A DNA stretch of 64,000 nucleotides, from contig NC_011959.1 in the NCBI RefSeq assembly GCF_000021685.1, forward strand, positions 744,001 to 808,000, read 5' to 3'. A program made the position numbers and the translations under genes. This document shows, piece after piece, positions 57,855-64,000 of the stretch. Below the pieces are notes generated by a model. The model was not told where the DNA came from, did no database searches, and worked only from the letters and a program-made list of their open reading frames with translations. Numbering within the stretch: position 1 is the stretch's first letter; every line of letters starts with the position of its first letter. Origin of the DNA: Thermomicrobium roseum DSM 5159 (GTDB lineage Bacteria > Chloroflexota > Chloroflexia > Thermomicrobiales > Thermomicrobiaceae).

Positions 57855-58796
57855 TTATTCGAAACAGGTCCCGTTTGCCAGTCGTGTACCGCGCCACCAG
57901 TCGAGGGCTGACATCGCTCGCTTCCCTTCGGGCTGAACTGTTTCCAGCGCGAGTGGCCGCGTTCCCGTGCCGACGAGCACCACAGTTGGCATGACCGAAA
58001 GACAACCGGGAGCCAAGTCCATCTCCGTTTCGATCAGCCTCGCCCTTAGGAGAATCAGGCGACGACCGCCAATTGTCGTCCACGCACATGGCCAGGGTTG
58101 CAATGCCCGGATCTTCCGCTCGATGCGCTCTGCTGGCTCCGACCAGTCCACTCGGCCATCGGCTTTGGTGAGGGGACGCGTATACGTTGCTTCTCCTTCG
58201 TCCTGAGGGATCGGCACGATTCGGCCTGCGATCCAATCCCGGATCGTGTCAGGGAGGAGTTCTGCCGCGACCTCGGCTAGCCGAGCACCCAGCGTGACGC
58301 CTGTATCGTCAGGCACGATAGGAATCGCGAATTGGCGAAGGATCGGACCGGCATCCAACTCGGGGGTCATGACGGCGAACGAGATACCAGTGATCGCATC
58401 ACCATTGAGCAAGGCCGCCTGGATCGGACTGGCTCCGCGATAGCGCGGAAGCAGTGAGGGATGCACGTTGAGGAAGCCATGCCGTGGCATCGAAAGCATC
58501 GATGCTGGGATGATTTTGCCGTAGGCGACCACAACGGCGAGCATCGGTGCCACGGCGGCGAGTCTCGCCTCTGCTTCGGCCGTACGAAGAGTCTCTGGCT
58601 GCCAACATGGAAGACCCAGCTCTTGCGCGAGCACCTTCACTGGCGGAGGTTGGAGTCCCCGACCCCGTCCCGCCGGTCGATCCGGCTGGGTGACGACCAG
58701 CACGACGACAAAGTCTGGCTGTGCCGCGAGTGTCCGGAGCGAAGGAACGGCAAATTCCGGTGTTCCGAAGAAGACCAGGCGAAGTTTGCCCTCCAC
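57855..58796 (-). CDS. fmt: Methionyl-tRNA formyltransferase
   Basis: Formylates initiator Met-tRNA. 313 residues with FFGTPEFAVPSL (9-20), the triad Asn110 and His112 (NVHPSLLPRYRG) and Asp148 (LDAGPIL), and a C-terminal OB-like domain. It has a GTG start and is divergent from the giant membrane-protein gene over 88 bp. No def gene is nearby. Confidence 0.95.
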   Translation of the reverse strand: MEGKLRLVFFGTPEFAVPSLRTLAAQPDFVVVLVVTQPDRPAGRGRGLQPPPVKVLAQELGLPCWQPETLRTAEAEARLAAVAPMLAVVVAYGKIIPASMLSMPRHGFLNVHPSLLPRYRGASPIQAALLNGDAITGISFAVMTPELDAGPILRQFAIPIVPDDTGVTLGARLAEVAAELLPDTIRDWIAGRIVPIPQDEGEATYTRPLTKADGRVDWSEPAERIERKIRALQPWPCAWTTIGGRRLILLRARLIETEMDLAPGCLSVMPTVVLVGTGTRPLALETVQPEGKRAMSALDWWRGTRLANGTCFE

Positions 58797-58884
58797 CGGC
58801 TGAGACCCCCCAGATCGTGCGCGACCGTTCCACCCTGTTCTACCCTACCACGGCTCTCTGGAGTCGGGCATCATTTGCGGGGTT

Positions 58885-61800
58885 ATGAGGACGGAGGAAG
58901 TGCACGAAGATCGACCGACAAGCTCGAGAGTCGCCATCCGAAAACGTTCAGCCGTATCAGCGCGCCAGTTGGTGAACGTTCTCTCGATACTCCTGGTGCT
59001 CGGCAGCGCGCTGTTGCTCCGTCTGCATGGCCTCGATTGGGACCAAGGGTACCTGCTGCACCCAGACGAACGCTTTCAGTTGATGGTCGCGGTCGACCGC
59101 ATCCGCACGCCCGAACGCCTCGCTGATTTGTTCGATCCCACGCGAAGTCCCTGGAACCCGCGATCTGCAGGACCCGACGGGCGCCCGCAGGCCTTCGCTT
59201 ATGGCGCCTTACCTCTTTATCTGCTGGAATCGATCAGTTGGTTCACCGACCGGCTGCTCCACGCAGTCGGCATCGAGCCAGGAACGGCACGCAATCTGTA
59301 CCACGCGTTGGCGTTCCGCGGACGTTTCCTCACGGTGCTGATCGACGTCGTCGGTCTCATTTTCGCATTGCTGATCGCCCGGCGGGCCTTCGGCAGAGCA
59401 GCTGCCTCGATGGCCGGACTTCTCGTCGGATTGAGCATCATTACGATTCAGCAAGCACATTTCTTCGTGGTCGATCCCTGGGCGACATCGTTCGGGATAG
59501 CGACGCTTTGGGCAACGACGCATCTCGCGGAGACGGGATCACGTCGTTGGGCGGCGCTCGCTGGAGCGTTCTACGCCGCGGCTCTCGCCTGCAAAGTGAG
59601 CATGTGGCCACTGGCGGTGCCGATCGGCATAGCACTGGTTTGGTACAGCTCGCGCACTGCCTTCGACTGTACGCGCCCTGTTCTGTCGAACCTGCTGCGG
59701 AACCTGGTCACCCGTACGCCCTGGCCAGTCCTGCTCGCCAGTACCTTTATTGCCTTCGCAGTCTTCGAGCCGTACACGCTCCTCGATCCTCGCTCGACGC
59801 TTCGCGATATCGTGCGTGAGTGGGAGATCGCGCAGGGTCGTCTCGATGTTCCCTATACGCGGCAGTATGTTGGTACGGTTCCGATCGTCTATCAAATCGA
59901 ACAGCTCTTTCGTTGGGGACTAGGGCCAGCCTTCGCGGCGCTGAGCGCTCTCGCCATCGTTCGCGACACACGAAAACTCCTGGTCGAGATCATCTCGCAT
60001 CGTCTCCGAGTGTCAGCGACCGACGGCCATGCGTCCATCGAAGGTCAGCGTGCGTTCGTTACACGCCTTCTCCTTCTCAGCTGGATCCTCGCGTACGGCC
60101 TGACAGCCTGGACAGCGGAGACGAAGTATCTCCGTTATTCGCTTCCCCTGGTTGCTCCGCTAGCCATCTTGGTGGCAGCTACTTTGAGCGAGTGGCTGGA
60201 GCGATCTTCCTCACGCTGGCAGCGAGCGGGCGCCAGTTTTGCTGTGCTGCTTGTGCTTGGCGTTACCGCGGCGTGGGCTGGTGCCTTCAGCACAATCTAC
60301 CGTCATCCGCATACACGTGTGGAGGCGTCCGAGTGGATCGTGTCGCACATTCCACCAGGCGCCGTTCTGGGGGTCGAGCATTGGGATGATCGGCTGCCTC
60401 TCGCGGTGTCGGATATCTCTCCTGACCAGCACTATCGGTTCGTCACGCTCGCGCTCTACGATGATCGATCACCGGAGGAAGCGTTTGGTTACCTCGCCGC
60501 ACGACTTTCCGAGGTCGACTATATCGTTCTGTCCTCGGATCGCTTGGCCGGATCGATTCCTCGTTTGCCGTGGCGCTACCCCGTGACGAGCGAGTACTAC
60601 CGACTGCTCGATCAAGGGGCACTCGGCTTCCGACTGATTTATGAGGCCAAGCGGGAGTCGCGGCTCGGTCCGTTGCGCTTGGATGACCTGGAAGCGGACG
60701 AGAGTTTCACGGTTTACGACCATCCGCGCGTCCGGATTTATCAGAAAGTGCGCCAACTCAGCGAGGACGAACTGCGCCTGCGCTTCGCCTGGGCGTTGCA
60801 GCGCCCCTGGTACCCGCAACGCGATCGCCCGGAGGCCTGCCGGCAACTCCTGGACGGGCCAGCCGAGAGCGCTGAGGTTGCACGCGATTTAGGCTGGGCC
60901 GAGGAGTGGCTCGCTCGGGACTGGGAAGCGATCGTCTGGTGGGTCGCCCTCTCCATAGCGATCGGTGCCGTGGGATTGCCGCTGGCGACGCGTCTCGGCG
61001 CGCCGCTCCCTGACGCGGGGCTTGCGCTCGCCCGTCCGCTCGGGCTGATCGTCCTCGCGTATCCGATCTGGCTGGCAGCCAGCTGGCGGATCCTCCCGTT
61101 CGAGCTGCCGTGGCTACTCCTTCCTATGGTCAGTGTGGCGGTTTTGCTCTGGTGGCGTTGGAGTCACCGGCTGCGGGCACTCGTTCGGCCATGTGCCATC
61201 CGCTGCGCGATCCTGGTCGAGGGGAGTTTCTGGTTCGGTTTCGCTTTCTTCCTGGTGCTTCGCTGGCTCTATCCTGATCTTTGGCACCCGTTCTTCGGCG
61301 GAGAAAAGCCGATGGAGCTGGCATACGCGAACGCCATCGCGCGCAGTCGCTGGTTGCCGCCATACGATCCCTGGCTCGCTGATGGAGTGCAGAACTATTA
61401 TTATTACGGATTCTTCCTCAATGCTTTGCAGTGGAAGTTGAGCGGACTGTTACCCGATCGTGCTTTCCAGCTGACGGTTGCGACCTTTGCCGGGCTCGTG
61501 GCGAGCCTCGCGGTCTCGCTCGGGCTTGCCCTAGTTCACTGGTTGGTGGACAGCGCGAGTTCCACCTCCTGGCGCGGACGGACCCTCGTAACCAGCCTGG
61601 CGAGTGGAATGGGCTCCCTGTGGTGGCTCCTCTTCGCCGGGAACCTCGACCCAATCATCCAGGTCATCACCAAGCGTTCGTTGGCTATCGATTTTTGGCA
61701 GAGTTCGCGGGCGATCGCCCAGGCGATCACGGAGTTCCCCTACTTTTCGTTTCTGTATGCTGACCTCCATCCACATCTCATCGCGCTTCCCTTCTGGTTG

Positions 61801-63429
61801 AGCCTGATCGCTCTTATCATGGCTGCTCACGCCGAACAGGAGGCACCTGTCTGGGACCGCGCTCTCCGTTGGATGACCAGCGTGTTGGTCGGGAGCACGG
61901 TGATCGTGGTCAATAGCTGGGATCTTCCCCTCGTAGCCCTCCTCCTGATAGCGATGACGCTGGTCACGATCGTACCGCGCCGACCTGCCCAACTGGTTTG
62001 GGTTGTCGGTGCGAGCATCCTCGCTCTCGCAGCATCGCGGCTGATCTATTGGCCGTTTTACGAACGTTTCGTGAGTCCAGTCACGAGTCTGCGCCTGCTG
62101 GAAAATGGCACCGCTCCCGATCAGTTTCTCGTGCACTTCGGACTATTGCTCGCGCTACCTGTACTTGCCGTCGTCGCGAACTGGTCGCTTCCGGCGCGTT
62201 CCTTTTGGAGCCTCGGGCTGATCGCGGTCGGTGCAACAGCAATCGGCTATGCTGTCGGTCTCATGCTCCGAAGTAATGGCTGGAGTCAGGTCGGCCTATC
62301 CGCCAGTGATGCATGGATCCTCTTGCTGCTCCTGAGCGTGTTTCTGGGCGTCCCCTTCGGGTGTTCGCTCGCTGGTTTCGATCCGCTGCGTCCGGAAACG
62401 TTGTGGTGCGTCGCCCTCTTAGGTGCAGCAGTTGGCTTGTTCGGCACGAGACATTTGGCAGCATCCCTGCTGGTCGTACCGACCGTCCTGGTGAGCGCAT
62501 GGCTCGTGCAGCACTGGCGTGATCGGCGAGCACCGCTCCTGGGATTGTGGGTAGTGGCGGCAGGCATCGTCCTGCTGATGGAAACGGTCGTCATCGTCGA
62601 CGATCTCTATGGGTCACCATGGCAGCGGATGAATACCGTCTTTAAACTCTCGTTCGAGGCCTGGCCCCTCCTCGCATTGAGCGGCTGGGGTCTCTGCATC
62701 GATCGGTGGCACGCACAGCCGAAGATGCGAACCCGAGCGCGCACGTTCGCACAGCTCGTTCTCGTCGGTGTCATCGGCATTTCGAGTCTCTACCTACTCC
62801 TCGGAACGCCACAACGACTCGCGTTACGCCTGCCGTCGACACCGCAGCCTGGGAGTCTCAACGGCTATGCATGGATGCGCGGCGGCTTTTACTTCACGAG
62901 TCGCGGCGAACCGATCGGGACGAGCGAGGACCTTGCCGTGATCCAGTGGCTACGACAGAACCTTTCGGATAATTCGGTGATTCTCGAGGCTTCGATTGGA
63001 CCCTACCGTGGGAACGGATCTCGCCTTTCGAGTGCAACTGGTCTCCCGACTGTTTTAGGCTGGGATCGGCACGAGCGGCAACAGCGCACGCGGGTTATCC
63101 CGATTGATCGAACGATCCGGTTGGAGTCGCCGCTCGGTCCGACAGTCGATGAACGACTGATCGCAATCCGGGAGATCTACCAGACCACTGATCCCGCTCG
63201 GAAGCGCTGGCTGCTGTACCAGTATCGAGTCAGGTACGTCGTCGTGGGGCAGGTCGAACGGCGGTGGCGAATCCAGCCTGGGTTTGCTGGGGCGACGATC
63301 CCGGACGAAGTCTATGCCTCACCCGAGGGAATCGCGGCATTCGAGCCCTTGATCGGTAACACGCTTCGCGTCGCCGTGACGTTCGGTGACACGGTCATCT
63401 ACGAAGTAGTGCCGCTCAGCGAGAGGTGA
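58885..63429 (+). CDS. Giant membrane protein: PMT-like glycosyltransferase half fused to a DUF2298 (YYY) half
   Basis: 1,514-residue polytopic protein. The first ~600 residues resemble PMT/GT39-type glycosyltransferases: a first helix (~28-46), the luminal HPDERFQ motif (~59-65), and about ten further helices. A soluble stretch with IYRHPHTRVEASEWI lies near 470. From ~residue 775 to the end it is a DUF2298/Chlor_Arch_YYY protein: GGEKPMELAYANA (~805), DGVQNYYYYGF (~833) and another dozen or so helices. Such fusions occur in Chloroflexota and some archaea; polyprenyl-phosphate-sugar use is inference. ATG 58885 has GCGGGG upstream. A DUF2298 paralogue follows 9 bp later. Confidence 0.85.
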   Translation: MRTEEVHEDRPTSSRVAIRKRSAVSARQLVNVLSILLVLGSALLLRLHGLDWDQGYLLHPDERFQLMVAVDRIRTPERLADLFDPTRSPWNPRSAGPDGRPQAFAYGALPLYLLESISWFTDRLLHAVGIEPGTARNLYHALAFRGRFLTVLIDVVGLIFALLIARRAFGRAAASMAGLLVGLSIITIQQAHFFVVDPWATSFGIATLWATTHLAETGSRRWAALAGAFYAAALACKVSMWPLAVPIGIALVWYSSRTAFDCTRPVLSNLLRNLVTRTPWPVLLASTFIAFAVFEPYTLLDPRSTLRDIVREWEIAQGRLDVPYTRQYVGTVPIVYQIEQLFRWGLGPAFAALSALAIVRDTRKLLVEIISHRLRVSATDGHASIEGQRAFVTRLLLLSWILAYGLTAWTAETKYLRYSLPLVAPLAILVAATLSEWLERSSSRWQRAGASFAVLLVLGVTAAWAGAFSTIYRHPHTRVEASEWIVSHIPPGAVLGVEHWDDRLPLAVSDISPDQHYRFVTLALYDDRSPEEAFGYLAARLSEVDYIVLSSDRLAGSIPRLPWRYPVTSEYYRLLDQGALGFRLIYEAKRESRLGPLRLDDLEADESFTVYDHPRVRIYQKVRQLSEDELRLRFAWALQRPWYPQRDRPEACRQLLDGPAESAEVARDLGWAEEWLARDWEAIVWWVALSIAIGAVGLPLATRLGAPLPDAGLALARPLGLIVLAYPIWLAASWRILPFELPWLLLPMVSVAVLLWWRWSHRLRALVRPCAIRCAILVEGSFWFGFAFFLVLRWLYPDLWHPFFGGEKPMELAYANAIARSRWLPPYDPWLADGVQNYYYYGFFLNALQWKLSGLLPDRAFQLTVATFAGLVASLAVSLGLALVHWLVDSASSTSWRGRTLVTSLASGMGSLWWLLFAGNLDPIIQVITKRSLAIDFWQSSRAIAQAITEFPYFSFLYADLHPHLIALPFWLSLIALIMAAHAEQEAPVWDRALRWMTSVLVGSTVIVVNSWDLPLVALLLIAMTLVTIVPRRPAQLVWVVGASILALAASRLIYWPFYERFVSPVTSLRLLENGTAPDQFLVHFGLLLALPVLAVVANWSLPARSFWSLGLIAVGATAIGYAVGLMLRSNGWSQVGLSASDAWILLLLLSVFLGVPFGCSLAGFDPLRPETLWCVALLGAAVGLFGTRHLAASLLVVPTVLVSAWLVQHWRDRRAPLLGLWVVAAGIVLLMETVVIVDDLYGSPWQRMNTVFKLSFEAWPLLALSGWGLCIDRWHAQPKMRTRARTFAQLVLVGVIGISSLYLLLGTPQRLALRLPSTPQPGSLNGYAWMRGGFYFTSRGEPIGTSEDLAVIQWLRQNLSDNSVILEASIGPYRGNGSRLSSATGLPTVLGWDRHERQQRTRVIPIDRTIRLESPLGPTVDERLIAIREIYQTTDPARKRWLLYQYRVRYVVVGQVERRWRIQPGFAGATIPDEVYASPEGIAAFEPLIGNTLRVAVTFGDTVIYEVVPLSER

Positions 63430-63438
63430 GTCATCGGC

Positions 63439-64000
63439 ATGCGCGATCTCGAGCTGGCCGTGCTGTGGCAGGCGATCTGGCTCGCAGCTGCCGCCGCGAC
63501 CGTTCCATGGCTTCGCTGGTTGCACCTTCCTGCGCGACCAGCGCAGGGGATCGCCCTCGCCGCCGGGCCAGCATTGGTGGTCCTTCCCCTTTGGTGGGTG
63601 GGAATGATGTCCGGAATCCCTTTTACGAGGGCGACACTGTTCCTCGTCTTTTCGCTCCTTGCGCTCGTCGGTTGGGGACTGGTCATCGCACGAGGGCAGT
63701 CGTGGCAGTCGCTGACGGAAATCATAAGAGCGTGGCCTCTCCTCTTGGTCCATACGGGCGCATTCGCCCTCTATGCTCTCTTTCGCAGTTACAATCCAGC
63801 GATCCGCTACACCGAGAAGCCGATGGAGCTGGCTTTTCTCTCCGCAGCCTGGGCGAATCCTCATCTGCCACCCCCTGATCCCTGGTTCGCTGGTCGTCCG
63901 ATCAACTATTATACCTTTGGTTATGTCGAATTTGGTGCCATCGCCAAGACGTTGGGCTGCCAGCCGGAGTTCGCCTTCATTCTCGCGCTCGCGTCGCTCT
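63439..64000 (+). CDS. Second DUF2298 (YYY) membrane protein, N-terminal part
   Basis: The frame from ATG 63439 stays open to the window end (187 codons). It has four clear hydrophobic helices in the first ~120 residues and then the DUF2298 signature, YTEKPMELAFLSA (~126-138) and DPWFAGRPINYYTFGY (~149-164). Here the Tyr run is NYY-T-F-G-Y instead of NYYYYG. It starts 9 bp after the first giant gene, with GAGAGG upstream, so the two form one operon. The C-terminal part lies beyond the window. Confidence 0.87.
   Translation, partial: MRDLELAVLWQAIWLAAAAATVPWLRWLHLPARPAQGIALAAGPALVVLPLWWVGMMSGIPFTRATLFLVFSLLALVGWGLVIARGQSWQSLTEIIRAWPLLLVHTGAFALYALFRSYNPAIRYTEKPMELAFLSAAWANPHLPPPDPWFAGRPINYYTFGYVEFGAIAKTLGCQPEFAFILALASL

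Noticed and set aside
1..64000. CRISPR arrays, insertion sequences, prophage or defence islands
   Set aside because: No repeat-spacer pattern, transposase, integrase, restriction or phage gene was seen; apart from the kinase pseudogene the content is housekeeping genes with even base composition.

Overview
This window is a 64 kb piece of a GC-rich bacterial chromosome made almost entirely of housekeeping genes. The gene set points to the phylum Chloroflexota, class Thermomicrobia (a Thermomicrobium-like thermophile). The pointers are two DUF2298 'YYY' giant membrane proteins, a Chloroflexi-style kinase-propeller remnant, the nusA-ylxR-infB-rbfA-nrnA-truB-ribF order, and the PspA/PspAA/HtpX/PspAB set. 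The taxonomic call is inference from protein resemblance; no 16S gene is present. I saw no insertion sequence, prophage, CRISPR array or integration site.

Layout, left to right. 1-6.6 kb: end of gcvPA, a strong terminator, then der-glyA-wecA-like-fmdB, with ubiB convergent. 6.7-10.2 kb: a membrane-stress block (htpX-pspAB facing pspA-pspAA) with a membrane-anchored Clp-fold serine protease divergent from pspA. 10.3-12 kb: tRNA-Pro, tRNA-Gly and a zinc alcohol dehydrogenase. 12-20.3 kb: an eight-gene minus-strand operon nusA-ylxR-infB-rbfA-nrnA-truB-ribF-tyrS, preceded by a good promoter and an intrinsic-terminator-like leader hairpin. 20.5-27 kb: yvcK, gap-pgk-tpiA, secG, an oligopeptide-type binding protein and a short tatA. 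27.2-28.9 kb: a small gene of unknown function and a badly decayed Ser/Thr kinase with a beta-propeller tail. 28.9-34.7 kb: lepB, a bifunctional nuclease (DUF151), a zinc-ribbon protein, a DUF1992 protein, an orphan nuoE-nuoF pair, an ornithine-cyclodeaminase-family gene and tRNA-Asn.

34.8-43.4 kb: a hydroxyacid dehydrogenase with fabF, a DsbA-like isomerase, the primary sigma factor, then ruvC-tlyA-larB. These are followed on the minus strand by a glycosyltransferase-pth-(CobO-like)-(B12-binding)-meaB operon. 45-52 kb: a long TatA/B protein, a methyltransferase, and a plus-strand run tgt-acyP-ugd-acpS-nnrED-CBS. 52-58.8 kb (minus strand): an HTH regulator, an operon of a thiamin-diphosphate enzyme, pgeF, yggS and a beta-lactamase-fold hydrolase, and the pair fmt-nfi. 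58.9-64 kb: a 1,514-residue fusion of a PMT-like glycosyltransferase half with a DUF2298 half, followed by a second DUF2298 gene cut by the window end.

The -10 hexamer TATACT recurs upstream of many transcription units and gives a consistent picture of the main promoter. The least ordinary features are: the CobO-like protein without a P-loop in a B12 mutase-maturation operon; the compact Psp/HtpX/Clp-fold block; the giant GT-DUF2298 protein with its paralogue; three RNA hairpins placed where they could control expression (nusA leader, infB stop codon, dsbA-like ribosome-binding site); and the kinase-propeller pseudogene.
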